This document shows positions 32,042-43,893 of a stretch of 64,000 nt of DNA, one piece after another. Every line of letters begins with the position of its first letter. Position 1 is the first letter of the stretch. The translations under genes were made by a program, and so were the position numbers. The stretch spans positions 27,686,640 to 27,750,639 of the forward strand of contig NC_058342.1 in the NCBI RefSeq assembly GCF_905475395.1. The letters are read 5' to 3'. A model generated the notes under the pieces. The model had not been told where the DNA came from, did not search any database, and worked only from the letters and a program-made list of their open reading frames with translations. Source of the DNA: Chrysoperla carnea (Eukaryota > Arthropoda > Insecta > Neuroptera > Chrysopidae).

Positions 32042-32372
32042 TCTCTATCTCTATATATTATAAATGCCAAAGTAAGCATGTTTGTTTGCTTGTTTGTTTA
32101 TTTGTTTGTTTGTTACGCTTTCACGCTAAAACTAGCGAATGGTTTTTAATGAAACTGTACAGCATTATAGCTGATATATCAGAATAACACATGAGATATA
32201 ATTTATTAAGATATATTAATAAAAAAATAAAAATTTAAAAATTAATTTAATTTGACATTACCATAAATTACAGATTTCTGTAAAAAAAGTGAATATGAAA
32301 TATTTCACGGCCATCTTTTCTGATATACTCAACGAATAATTACAACTATTATACATTTAAAATAATAAAAAC
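32042..32372 (+). mobile_element. Helitron family 1, copy c, 3' end missing
   Basis: It begins TCTCTATCTCTATATATTAT and carries the TTTG run, GTTACGCTTTCACGC and ACTAGCGAATGGTTTTTAAT. It stops matching after ACTATTATACATTTAAAAT, without the terminal hairpin and CTAG. Confidence 0.8.
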
Positions 32373-33228
32373 TTGATAAAGTGAAAGATTTATTTCGACA
32401 TTTTTTTAATAATAAATTCTATTTTTTTAATAATATAAAATTTAAATACTTGAACAATTACAATTTTGGACTTATAAAGATACTTTTTTTCATAAAAATA
32501 TCAAATGTATCTTTTTAGAAACCTTATTAAGTTTTTTTTAAAGAGATTAATAATTTTAACAATTCAAACATCATAAATGCTTTATTAAGTGTATATGTTC
32601 ATTTTCCTATTAATTTATAAAATTACGCATTCTGCGAAATCAAAGAAATTTATCGAATTTTATTATTTATAAAAATACAAGCAAATGAAATAGATACATG
32701 TAAACATTTAAATGGGAATATCATTTTATTTAATTATAATTTGATATAAGTTGTTATCATAATAAATAATTATATAAATACTGAAAACCAACGAGGTAGT
32801 ATTCGATTTCATTGGGAACTAATTTAAAATTATTTTGATTTTAAGCTAGCAGTTAACTACCCGCTTCGCGTGGTTATTTTAACTTAAAAAACAAATATTA
32901 CCGCGTAATAGCTTTCTTCTGCACTCACTTATTGTTCACAACTGTTAGGGTTTAAATTTTTGGTCCGAAACTTTAATTTTTCTTCTAAAATGAAAGTAGT
33001 CTTATTTGTGTCTCACTTAAATTAGAACAAAAGATTCTTTTGAAGAGCCCATACCTCGAATAATGTTTGTGTACGAAAGAGGGTTGCAATTTTTTTATGA
33101 ATTTTTCAAAATTTGACGATGAATTTTGTATTAAATTGATGAATTTAGAGATGATTAAAAGATGATTCAATCTTAAATATTTCCAAAACGAAAGCCAGAA
33201 TACCGAAAAATTTTATGCTTATTTTTCG
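32373..33228. other. AT-rich stretch with an isolated Helitron 3' end
   Basis: Near 32846-32875 the minus strand reads ACCACGCGAAGCGGGTAG then TTAACTGCTAGC. This is a hairpin plus CTAG, like the 3' end of another Helitron family. The rest has no recognisable feature. Confidence 0.4.
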
Positions 33229-33797
33229 ACTAACTGAGTTAATTGTTGAAATACCATGTGTAGATAGTTTTGATGACGCAAGCCTTTGTTTTTTAGATTA
33301 TGTAAATAAAGAAAGATATTCACTCTTAGATAGTCACACACATGTAACTAATAATCCCATATATTACATACTAAATAATTTGCATCTAATTTGCGCCCTC
33401 GCGGGTAAACAGTGATGTTTACCAAAAAATGTGTCAACCAAAGGTTGTTTATTTTTGTATAAGAAACTTTTTTTACATTTAAACTTTTCTTCTATCTCTA
33501 ACGGTTTACAAGATGAGCTCTACGTACCCAAGACTCAATTGACCTATGTTGCTCATCAAGGAACTCAACCATACTCTTTACGTCCTAGGCACGCTATAAA
33601 AATTTCAACTTGATATGTCTTTTGGTTTTTGAGTTATCATGTTGACAAACATACGGACAGACAACCGAAAGCGGACTCATTAGGTGATTTTATGAACACC
33701 TTTACCAAAATTTTGTTGGTTAGGTCGATATTTTCATGCGTTTCAACCTTGGTACCAAAACTTAATATCCCTTGTATATACTTCATATACATGGTAT
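33229..33797 (+). repeat. Family B dispersed repeat
   Basis: It lacks the outermost CAAGTGAAAAC but keeps ACTGAGTTAATTGTTGAAAT, GCCCTCGCGGGTAAACAGTG, the GTTATCATGTTGACAAACAT segment and the terminal ATACATGGTAT. Confidence 0.85.
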
Positions 33798-34249
33798 AAA
33801 AAAAATTGTACCTGAAATTACTTTTACGCGTATGTACGCTTTTTATGAAGTCTGTCGGAACAGTTTTTAATTTTTTTAATTTCTTTATTAAGGTCTTGTA
33901 ATTAGATAGCTTCTAATTGTAACTTCTTTACGTGCACCATTAAAAAAAATAATTCAGAGAGTGAATCGGTAAAAAAAAGTTACGTCATCACATTGGAATA
34001 TTACGAAACTTGAGACTCCGTCCTCTTTTCTTCTTCTTCTGGCTGTCTAATATTGACAATAATTACATTTCCGATTCACAGGTGGCGCTCTTGACCGATG
34101 ACAAAGTACGCCAATGTAACCAAGTTTTCACAAGATTGTGAACTACACGATAAAAAAAAGTTATTAAAGCAGAACAAAAACCTGCAGATGGTCACGATAT
34201 CATTAAGTAAATAAATAAACTAATAATTAGTAATCATTTATCCTATTAA
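33798..34249. other. No recognisable feature
   Basis: Intergenic DNA before the RTE-type LINE fragment. No ORF or RNA gene is supported. Confidence 0.4.
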
Positions 34250-34670
34250 CTATTGAGACCACTGCAGGGCAAAGGTCTCCCCCAAATCTCTCCACTTGTT
34301 ACGATCAGTGGCGAGTCTTTTACACATTCTTCCTGAGTAGCTCACAAGACTATCCCTCCATCACTTAATCTGGCGTCCCTTCCTTCTTTTGCAATTGCAT
34401 GGCGTGCAGTGATCGTCTACCTGTCTTGCTATATGCCCAGCCCATTTCCACTTTAGTTTGTTTACACAAACCGTAACGGCTTTTAGTTTGGTTTTGCTGC
34501 GTATAGTTAACGATCTTATTTCGTCCCTTAGTTTTATTTGGCACATGCTTCGCTGACAGGTTATAAGTTTTTAAAAGTCAGAGGTATTGTAAGATAAGGT
34601 CTGAGCGCCGTATGTGAGGATTGGGAGAATACAACTGTTAAATACTTTGCGTTAAAATAAATAAACACCC
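34250..34670 (-). mobile_element. RTE-type LINE fragment, reverse transcriptase C-terminus
   Basis: Minus-strand translation gives FNSCILPILTYGAQTL, then LKWKWAGHIARQ, then CKRLATDRNKWRDLGETF and ALQWSQ before a stop at 34250-34252. This is the familiar C-terminal end of RTE-like LINE proteins (WKWAGHxAR, WxDxI, DRxxWxxLGEAFxxQW). A TGA interrupts it after GRQIK, and the upstream reverse transcriptase is missing. Confidence 0.85.
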
Positions 34671-35399
34671 GGTATTAAATATATGATACAATATTTAATA
34701 TCCATATGGTAAATACATTCTACCAAAAAGCATTCAAATATACACTTTATGCATCGGTTTTGAATAATGACATGGACTAGCACTTGAAATTGGTTAACGT
34801 GGTTTCAGTTTTCCATTTTCTACCTCAAACACCGGCTTTTGTACTCAAAATTATAATATGAAATAACGTAATATTAGTGTTATGTGATGATACATCTCAT
34901 CATATTTATCTGTATAAATTCATCTCTACATTTACAACGATATTGTAAACCTGTTGAAATATAAATTGCACAAAAGAAGCACATAGCGCAAGAAATTGCT
35001 ATGTTAGAAAAATTTTGTTATCGGTTAAAAAATTTGGACTTTATTTGGTTCATTGTACGTTATTTTCTGGAATGTCGAAGTCCTTGATATCCGAAAACTA
35101 TATCAGAAAATTCTGCCAGCTACTTATCTGAAACTTTTGCTTTTGAATTTTATAAAATATTATTCAATTTTCACATTATTATAAAACTAAATATTCGAAA
35201 AAATTCCATGGAAATGTATAAAAATAATTGTAAAATATTATAAAATTCGTCAGAATTGAAAATCATAAGGGTTCATCTAAGATAATAATAAAAATTCTTT
35301 GAACTAACATTTAACATTTGAAAATAGAAGTTTAACAATTAAAATTCCACATATAAAGTAATTAAAGTAATTAATATTGTGAGTGTTGGATGAGGCATT
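34671..35399. other. No recognisable feature
   Basis: AT-rich. No gene, tRNA or element end is supported. Confidence 0.4.
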
Positions 35400-35925
35400 A
35401 AGGAGATATGTAAGGATTGGATAATATTAGGGGTTTACATAAAACTATATAAATACATTTTTTGATTAACAAAGTTTACAAATTCCTAGGTCACCGGGCT
35501 TTTTGTTATTGTTTTATCGTTCAAAGTTTGCTGAAAAAATGATAAATCATTTGGTTTACCTTTTCAATTGGATATTTCTATATCAAAAAATCTAGAGAGT
35601 GTGATAAAAAACTATCTAAATATTTAAAAAATCTTGTAGTTTATATAAGGTTGTCGATGATATAACAACAAAATTTTAATTTAATTATTAAAATTCGAAG
35701 ATCCATCATTTGATGAAGAGAGACGACTATAGTTACAGTATTGATGATTGAAGAGCGATATCTATGTTATCAAATTTATAAGTTATTAAATTTATGCTTG
35801 CACACAATGTATTGTAAAGCCAAAAATAACTCATTCTTTGTTTACAAAGCGTGTTTTTGCTTTTTATGAATGTACCACGTTCAATAAAATAAAACTTTTG
35901 TACGATACTATAGGTTTTTATAATT
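35400..35925 (+). repeat. Duplicated block E, copy 2
   Basis: It matches 29146-29690 in order and orientation, about 6.25 kb away. The copy ends near the ATACTATAGGTTTTTATAA segment. A 157-codon minus-strand frame that partly overlaps it has no protein-like character. Confidence 0.8.
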
Positions 35926-36439
35926 ACGAAATATTTGTAAAAACTAATGTTGATATTAAAATTGTCAACTTGGTTGGTACGTGTGTGACAAACAAATTCA
36001 ACTTGGTTGTTAACTATGTTGTCAGCCGAGTTAAATGTGTATGGGGTGCTTAAGAATGACAAAAAAATTATAAAAAATAAATAACAAGTATAAGATCTTA
36101 GTTTGATTACAAAGTTACAATAATAAACACAGTGAAAAAAACCGTATTTATTATTAATCGAAAAGACTTGCGGGCATGTAACGATGTTTATGCATTGGAA
36201 ATACACGTGTACGAAGCCGCAGGTGAAGCTTGCTTGTTTTACAATAAATTTTATTGAATTATTATGTATAGAATTACTTTACGAAGTACAATAATATTAT
36301 GTTATTTGTATATTATGTAATATGTATTACGGTATATGTACTGTAATAATTACGGTGTGTTAAACTAATCATAATTAATTTTAATTGTGGCGAATATAAT
36401 TTAAATTATGCGAGAGGCTTGTTTCATTTCATGCATTAA
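35926..36439. other. No recognisable feature
   Basis: AT-rich with TATTATG(T/A)A repeats near 36290-36345. Nothing else. Confidence 0.4.
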
Positions 36440-36888
36440 TCTATCTATATATTATAAATGCGAAAGTAAGCATGTTTGTTTGTTTGTTTGTTTGTTTTGT
36501 TACGCTTTCACGCTAAAATTAGTGAATGGTTTTAAATGAAACTGTACAGCAATATAGCTCACATTTCAGAATAACACATGAGATATAATTTATAAGGATA
36601 TATTAAAAAATAAAAAAAATTAAAAAATTAATTTAATTTGACATTACCATAAATTACACATTTCTGTAAAAATAGTCAATATAAAATATTTCACAGCTAT
36701 CTTTCTGATATACTCAATTAATAATTACGACTATTATACATTTAAATAAATAAAAAACCATACATATATTTTACCTGTGTAAAACATCCTTACCATTATT
36801 TCGAGTGTTATAGAAAGGGGATAAGCGAGAGCAATATTTATCAATAGGTTACTTTTAAACCCAGCGTAGCGGGTGGGTATCACTCTAG
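36440..36888 (+). mobile_element. Non-autonomous Helitron, family 1, copy d
   Basis: Full-length: 5' TCTATCTATATATTATAAAT and 3' AACCCAGCGTAGCGGGTGGG then TATCACTCTAG. One base of the hairpin loop differs from the other copies. Confidence 0.85.
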
Positions 36889-37249
36889 TATCATATAAAT
36901 TTTCATTTCAGAGTTTTGTATTCAAGTAGTTTTCTGGTTTTGTTAATATATATTAAGTTATATTTTAACCGAGTTATAGAAAATGGAAAGGGATATTATA
37001 TAATGAAATATTTGGAGGAATCTGGTTGGTTTATTTAATTTAAACCACCCCCCCTCCCCCGCTGAATTGGACTGAAAGAGGTTTATATCGCAAAGTAAAT
37101 CAGATAAATTTTAAAAGATTTTCAAAAGGTCGAAATGCTACAGAAACCGGAAATTTAAGATATTTTTACTTATAAACTCCTTTATGCAACTCTTTTCCCG
37201 CTTTTAGGGGTCTGCAATACTCAAAATAAAAAATACTTTTTAAGGGAGA
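36889..37249. other. No gene seen
   Basis: A C-rich patch near 37048-37062 in AT-rich DNA. No other feature. Confidence 0.4.
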
Positions 37250-37494
37250 AGCTTTTATTGTACTCAAAAGTAGAAAATAATTCTATCTATGAGTCACTCA
37301 TACCCGACTATTTGTAAAAGCTTGATTTAAGATATCAAAAATGAATAGGAGCGCTTCATCTACTCCACATGCGTAATTTTTTTCGAATCATTCTTGATAT
37401 TAAGCGAATCAAGCTTTTACAAATAGTCGGGTATGAGTGGCTCATAGGTAAAATTATTTTCTACTTTTTAAAACAATAAAAGCTTGCCCCTTAA
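37250..37494. mobile_element. Palindromic MITE family P
   Basis: Terminal inverted repeats of about 85-90 bases start TTAAGGGAGAAGCTTTTATT and end AAAGCTTGCCCCTTAA. They enclose about 80 bases with CATCTACTCCACATGC. Both ends fall on TTAA, the target used by piggyBac-type elements. It has no coding capacity. Confidence 0.85.
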
Positions 37495-37533
37495 AGATAA
37501 TTTTTTATAAAAATTTTTAAGACTAGAAACAGA

Positions 37534-37590
37534 CAGTAGCCAAATGGTCAAAGACTAACGCCTCAGATCGCTCGACCACTAACCTGGTTC
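37534..37590 (-). pseudogene. tRNA-like fragment (Leu/Ser-type A box)
   Basis: On the minus strand GGTTAGTGGTCGAGCGATCT and GAGGCGTTAG resemble the D-arm region of a class II tRNA. No B box or acceptor partner is visible, so it is a decayed tRNA or SINE head. Confidence 0.35.
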
Positions 37591-37969
37591 GGAAAATAAT
37601 TTTTTATCTATAGTATTATCTCAACATTTTAATGACAAAGGTTTGGAATCGCCTAGAAAAGAAGCAAGTTAAAAATATTGAAAAACTCTTTTTAATTTCT
37701 TCGTTAGTTAAAACAACTGTTTCTTTTATAAATATTTTTCTTGCAAAGCTTATCAAGTATTTATTTCACAGAACATGGTCAGCCGTATGAATAATGCATA
37801 CAAGTGTATCGTATAATAAAAAGCTATCTATTTGATATTTAATACTCTTTGAAAATGCAATATTTTTGATTATATAATATATAGTATGATCACTGAAAAA
37901 CGTTTAGAAATGACGACTATTAAAAGACGTAGTAAAAGAAGTACGATTAATTAGAAAGTTTAAAGTATT

Positions 37970-38504
37970 TGTCTTTGTACAATATTGTAAAAATAGTGTA
38001 CTATATCATACAGCAGTGGTATGTACATATAGGTATGCTTAGCACACTCAAATTAGTATTAATTTTAACATGCTTTTAACTCGACTGTCCATTTATCACG
38101 TATTCTGTATGATAATAGCATGATAATAATCATCTGTAATTCTGTATATAAAAGACATCTCTCTTACACTACTTATACTGTAAATATAATTCGTTCTGTT
38201 ATAAAAAATTTTTTAATAACTTTGAGTGACTATATCTCAAGAATGAAGTGGTCAATAGTTTAGGTTTTGTTTTTTAAACTCACATGCACAAATTCATGAA
38301 TGTTCAGATAGTTTTTTGAAAATGTCTTAGATCTAGTTTTTTTCTAGAATTAAAAAACTTGTTAAAAACACAAACAAAACGCAACCTTTCCTATGCTCTC
38401 CATGTTAATTATCCGAACTTTAATGGTATTTAACTCGAGTTAGAGACGGTCAACTTAAAATTTTTTAGGTTAATGTATTATTATATTCCTAATCAGTATA
38501 CACA
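37970..38504 (+). repeat. Solo-LTR-like dispersed repeat, copy 2
   Basis: The partner of 23220-23755, with the same TGTCTTTGTA and TATACACA limits and TATATAAAAG box. The pair differs by scattered changes, so the copies are not brand new. No internal region is attached. Confidence 0.45.
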
Positions 38505-38997
38505 AATGCCCCTCCCCTTGGTGACGCCCATGGTTTAAAGTTTATAACACAGCGCTTTTTTGTATAGAAAGCGCTACATGTATTTTGAAATTTCTTCATA
38601 AAGCTTTATGAAAGTATTTCTATGAAACAAAGAAACATTTTTATGTAAAAAGTTTAATTTTTTGAATATTTTAAATGAAAAAGTTCCCTTAAAAGATTTG
38701 TAAAGAATGTATTTTTTTGTTGAAACGATAGTTTTTCCCAATAAACACATCGTATTTTATATATGAAAGATAAATGTGAATAGTTTAAACCCACATCATA
38801 CCTGCCTCTTTATTTGTTAACCCTTTACGTACGTTTTGTAGCATAGAAAGATTGACATTGGTCGTGTCAAGATAAAAATCCATTATTTTTCGGGAAATAC
38901 TCTTGAAATGATAAATTGTTTATTCGTCTGGACATTATTTATCTCTCTATTTCAATGATTTAGCCATCACATATAAAATAAATATGTATAGCTTTTT
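38505..38997. other. No recognisable feature
   Basis: Intergenic DNA between two repeats. No gene seen. Confidence 0.4.
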
Positions 38998-39204
38998 TTT
39001 ATACCATGTATATATGAAATATACATAGTATATTAAGCTTAGTCCCAAGTTTATAACTCTTAAAAATATTGTTGCTACGAACAAAATTTTGGTATAGGTG
39101 TGCATAGAATCATCTAATTAGTCCAGTTTCGGCTGTCTGTCTATTTGTCATCACGATAACTTAAAAACGAAGCGAGATATTCAGCTGAAATTTGTATAAC
39201 ATTC
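38998..39204 (-). repeat. Family B end abutting the satellite
   Basis: It starts ATACCATGTATATATGAAAT and carries AAGCTTAGTCCCAAG, GGTATAGGTGTGCATAGAAT and GTCCAGTTTCGGCTGTCTGT. It then runs directly into the 316-bp satellite instead of completing the family B sequence. Confidence 0.75.
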
Positions 39205-41460
39205 TCAGAGTTTGTCAAAATTGGATAAAATTTGAATGTGATAGAGCAAAATTAAATTTTTTTGATTTTGATGACGTCATAAAGTTAAAAAATTTGATTT
39301 TTTTGATAACACAAGCAAATTTTATCCGATCTTATTGGAATTTTTTTTGAAACCCACTAATTTTGGGTCATTCTTTTCAGGTGTGATGTCAGTTTTTCGT
39401 TAGCAATCATTTATGTACTTTATTCCGGGACCAGGAGTCCCCAGTTTGGAAACTCATTAGAGATAGGATAATTTTGATCAAAAATATGAAAAGTATGACC
39501 CAAATTTAGCTGGATTCCACATTAAGTTTATCAAAATCGGATAAAATTTGAATGTGATAGAGCAAAATTAAATTTTTTTGATTTTGATGACGTCATAAAG
39601 TTAAAAAATTTGATTTTTTTGATAACACAGGCAAATTTGATCCGATCTTACTGGAATTTTTTTGGAAACCCACTAATTTTGGGTCATTCTTTTCAATTGT
39701 GATGTCAGTTTTTCGTTAGCAATCACTAATGTACTTTATTCCGGGACCAGGACTCCCCAGTTTGGAAACTTATTAGAGCTAGGTTTATTTTGATCAAAAA
39801 TATGAAAAGTATGAACCAAATTTAGTTGGATTCCATACTAAGTTTATCAAAATCGGAGAAAATTTGAATGTGATAGAGCAAAATTAAATTTTTTTGATTT
39901 TGATGACGTCGTAAAGTTAAAAAATTTGATTTTTTTGATAATTCAGGCAAATTTGATCCGATCTTATTGGAATTTTTTTTGAAACCCACTAATTTTGGGT
40001 CATTCTTTTCATGTGTGATATCAGTTTTTCGTTAGCAATCATGAATGTACTTTATTCCGGGACCAGGACTCCCCATTTTGGAAACTTATTAGAGCTAGGT
40101 TAATTTTGATCAAAAATATGAAAAGTATGACCCAAATTTAGTTGGATTCCATACTAAGTTTATCAAAATCGGAGAAAATTTGAATGTGATAGAGCAAAAT
40201 TAAATTTTTTTGATTTTGATGACGTCATAAAGTTAAAAAATTTGATTTATTTGATAACACAAGCAAATTTGATCCGATCTTATTGGAATTTTTTTTGAAA
40301 CCCACTAATTTTGGGTCATTCTTTTCAGGTGTGATGTCAGTTTTTCGTTAGCAATCATTTATGTACTTTATTCCGGGACCAGGAGTCCCCAGTTTGGAAA
40401 CTCATTAGAGATAGGATAATTTTGATCAAAAATATGAAAAGTATGACCCAAATTTAGCTGGATTCCATATTAAGTTTATCAAAATCGGATAAAATTTGAA
40501 TGTGATAGAGCAAAATTAAATTTTTTTGATTTTGATGACGTCATAAAGTTAAAAAATTTGATTTTTTTGATAACACAGGCAAATTTGATCCGATCTTACT
40601 GGAATTTTTTTGGAAACCCACTAATTTTGGGTCATTCTTTTCAATTGTGATGTCAGTTTTTCGTTAGCAATCACTAATGTACTTTATTCCGGGACCAGGA
40701 CTCCCCAGTTTGGAAACTTATTAGAGCTAGGTTTATTTTGATCAAAAATATGAAAAGTATGAACCAAATTTAGTTGGATTCCATACTAAGTTTATCAAAA
40801 TCGGAGAAAATTTGAATGTGATAGAGCAAAATTAAATTTTTTTGATTTTGATGACGTCGTAAAGTTAAAAAATTTGATTTTTTTGATAATTCAGGCAAAT
40901 TTGATCCGATCTTATTGGAATTTTTTTTGAAACCCACTAATTTTGGGTCATTCTTTTCATGTGTGATATCAGTTTTTCGTTAGCAATCATGAATGTACTT
41001 TATTCCGGGACCAGGACTCCCCATTTTGGAAACTTATTAGAGCTAGGTTAATTTTGATCAAAAATATGAAAAGTATGACCCAAATTTAGTTGGATTCCAT
41101 ACTAAGTTTATCAAAATCGGAGAAAATTTGAATGTGATAGAGCAAAATTAAATTTTTTTGATTTTGATGACGTCATAAAGTTAAAAAATTTGATTTATTT
41201 GATAACACAAGCAAATTTGATCCGATCTTATTGGAATTTTTTTTGAAACCCACTAATTTTGGGTCATTCTTTTCAGGTGTGATATCAGTTTTTCGTTAGC
41301 AATCACTAATGTACTTTATTCCGGGACCAGGACTCCCCAGTTTGGAAACTTCTTAGAGCTAGGTTAATTTTGATCAAAAATTTAAAAAGTATGAGCCAAA
41401 TTTAGTATTATTACATACTGAGTTTATCAAAATTGGATAAAATTTGGATGTGATAGGCCA
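39205..41460. repeat. 316-bp satellite with 948-bp higher-order repeat
   Basis: The anchor GAATGTGATAGAGCAAAATT (last copy changed) recurs at 39234, 39550, 39866, 40182, 40498, 40814, 41130 and 41446: seven steps of exactly 316 bases. Diagnostic variants show that units 1-3 match units 4-6 in order. Examples are GGAGTCCCC with CTCATTAGAG in units 1 and 4, TTCAATTGTGATG in 2 and 5, and ATTCAGG with GACGTCGT in 3 and 6. The unit of recent amplification is therefore a trimer of 948 bases. Confidence 0.95.
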
Positions 41461-42002
41461 CATTAAAGTAAGCTTAACAGTTATTAGCCATTGTAATAAA
41501 ATTATATTTTTCAGTTTCGAATGGTTTTTTTACACCCAATTAATTATTCTTTTATCTCAATTCATATTTGAAAAGTTTATTTTTATTCCCGAATAACAAA
41601 CTTGAAATATCATTTTATTTATGACATACCTTGAATAGTCCAGATAAAATTAATTTAAGTATATAAAATTCAAAACACAAGCCATTAATGAGATAAGCTG
41701 AATGGAAACCACACACCAGACACAGATATAACCTAATTTTATTTATACGGAAGTTAAAAATCAAATTTTATCTTACACGATTGGCATCATTTCAAAAAGT
41801 ACAAAACATTTATATAAACAAAGTTTTATAGAAGATATTATCATTGTTTAATATTAAGAAGAGTTCATACCGACACCTCTGAGAAATTTTGCTTAGGCTT
41901 ATAAGCTTTCAGAGTTAACCAGAAGTAAGATGTCGGGGTAGCTATGCAGAAATGAAGCTTCACCAATTTTTGGCTAAAAAAATGTTTAGTAAAAAATAAT
42001 TT
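41461..42002. other. No recognisable feature
   Basis: AT-rich flank of the satellite. No gene. Confidence 0.4.
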
Positions 42003-42467
42003 TTAAGGGGCAGCTTTTATTGTACTAAAAAGTAGAAAATAATTTTATCTATGAGTCACTCATACCCGACTATTTGTAAAAGCTTGATGCACTCAATTTA
42101 AGATATCAAAAATGAATAGGAACGTTTCATCTACTCCACATGCATAATTTTTTTCGAATCATTCTTGATATTAAGCGACTCAAGCTCTTACAAATAGTAG
42201 GGTATGAAATAGATAAATTTATTTTCTACTTTTAGTACAGTTAAAGCTTGTACCTTCAAAGGTAAATTTTTAATTTAAGACTAAAAAAAATGTATATATA
42301 TCAAATATGGTGGAAGCAATGGGAAAACCATGCATTGTCATCCAAATTAAATATGCAGGCAAAGCTTAAGCTCAATCGGAAATTGGGAGGTGGATCAAAT
42401 TTGACTTGCAAGATTTGATAACACACAAACAACGGAACAGGTGAAACTAAATAAAAGCTTGTAAAAG
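42003..42467. mobile_element. Palindromic MITE P with attached tail
   Basis: The palindrome spans 42003-42259 (TTAAGGGGCAGCTTTTATTG at the left, AGCTTGTACCTTCAA at the right). It is followed by a tail of about 208 bases containing GACTTGCAAGATTTGATAAC and ending ATAAAAGCTTG. The same palindrome-plus-tail is found inverted at 47587-48068, so the composite has moved as one unit whose outer ends both read (C)AAGCTTTTAT. Confidence 0.7.
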
Positions 42468-43400
42468 TAGTCAATAATGAAGCTTTTTCAATTTTACAAA
42501 ATAATTTCCACATTTTAACTTGGAAAATGATTAATTTGACAATAATCAATGAAGTAGGCATCTTTAGTCTTTTTATTCAATGAAGAAATCGGCTGAGTGG
42601 TAAAAGTATGGTTTAAATTTTTTTTACTCGTGGCGTTGACATCTAAGCGTTAAAATCGAATTTAGAAATAAATTGAAAAAGCATCATTTTTGACTATTTA
42701 ATAACGGAAATTGGTGGAGCTTATGCATAATTACTCTATGTTTGTTTATACTGGTCTTATCTCTATCCCTGTCTTATCGAAGACAGCTTTACGTGCCTAT
42801 TGTCTATACGCGCAGATCTGGTCTCTCTCTACCTCTACGTTCTATATTATTATCTCTATGGTGTAAACACATTTTATATATTAAACAAACATAACCTCGA
42901 AGTCGTTTGCACATAATAATATGGTAGGTATTAAAACTGAAAAAAGGGTAACAAAAGGGTACTTAGTTTATAGCGTCAGCGTAAAAAACAAAAACATACA
43001 CCTTTTGTAATAATTGTTAAATAAACAACTCGTCACAATTCATTTTAAAATTATCAAGTCAATGAATTTGGGTCATACATACATATAGTTCTGTAGCTAT
43101 CTCATATTATAAACATCACAAAAATTCACTAGTATTCTAATTACTTTTATTTCTTCCTGATTCCTGATGATTTTTGTTTCAAAATTTAACAAATATAAAT
43201 CTATAATTGCGTTGCTGCTCGTACTACCTTAAACTTTCCTTGTATCAAAGCCGATCATGTGACTTTTCTTGGACAACAGTTTTAATTATAACTATTCATT
43301 TTGTTTTTGATATGAATAACTTTGTGCAACCCTCAACGTTCACAGGCCCGGCAGGTATAGTGGGTAGTTCTACCCACTCGATAAATTCCGAGTGTATAAA
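42468..43400. other. No gene supported
   Basis: A tRNA-Ser/Leu-like GGCTGAGTGGTAAAAG sits near 42590 but has no B box or cloverleaf. A short inverted pair, ACCCACTCGATAAATTCC / GAGTGTATAAATACCCACTC, lies near 43370-43410. Confidence 0.35.
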
Positions 43401-43446
43401 TACCCACTCGAAATTCAATCGAAAATCAGAATATCATCAGTATGTT

Positions 43447-43893
43447 TAATTTCTAATTTTAAATTCGACGCGGTAAACAAGCGCGCACTGAGAATGCTCA
43501 TCGATCATCGATCGGGGGACTCTGTCAATTGTAACATCATCTTCATAAAAATCATTTTTACCTGGTTGATCATCGACCTCAGCGTCATGGCCATCTTCCA
43601 AAAGGTCTCGTAAGGCATCCTCAGCTAGTTGAAGTATTTCTGCTTCAAACTACTGGGAAAAAGAAAACGAAAGTTTGTACACTCAAATAAAATAAAATAC
43701 ATACTTGGTATCGGGGGTCAATTTGGACCCCAATCCAGCTGTATCTCCGCTTCTAGTAATGTCTAAGCAGCACGTGACGTAATGAGACTATACAGATGCT
43801 CGTAACCGCAGCTAAACAATTTGAGGATAATACCAGCAAATATATGCGCTGGGGTCCAAATGGACGCCACGATACCAGTTAAGGGTTAAGTAT
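43447..43893 (-). mobile_element. piggyBac-like transposon remnant
   Basis: On the minus strand it starts TTAACCCTTAACTGGTATCG with GTCCATTTGGACCCC, a TTAA site plus a CCCTT terminus as in piggyBac elements. A subterminal inverse (GGGGTCCAAATTGACCCCCG) lies near 43710-43738. Then comes an acidic open stretch (AEILQLAEDALRDLLEDGHD, then QPGKNDFYEDDVTIDRVPRS) like the N-terminal region of a piggyBac transposase, closed by a stop near 43447. The remaining transposase is absent. Confidence 0.45.

Noticed and set aside
35733-36206. 157-codon minus-strand frame, the longest outside the main gene
   Set aside because: It partly overlaps a repeat block whose other copy is not open over the same stretch, and has no domain or composition of a real protein.
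39205-41460. CRISPR-like regular array
   Set aside because: There are no short repeats with unique spacers; the whole 316-bp unit repeats, so it is a satellite.
42590-42660. tRNA-Ser/Leu-like GGCTGAGTGGTAAAAG
   Set aside because: No B box or foldable cloverleaf follows.
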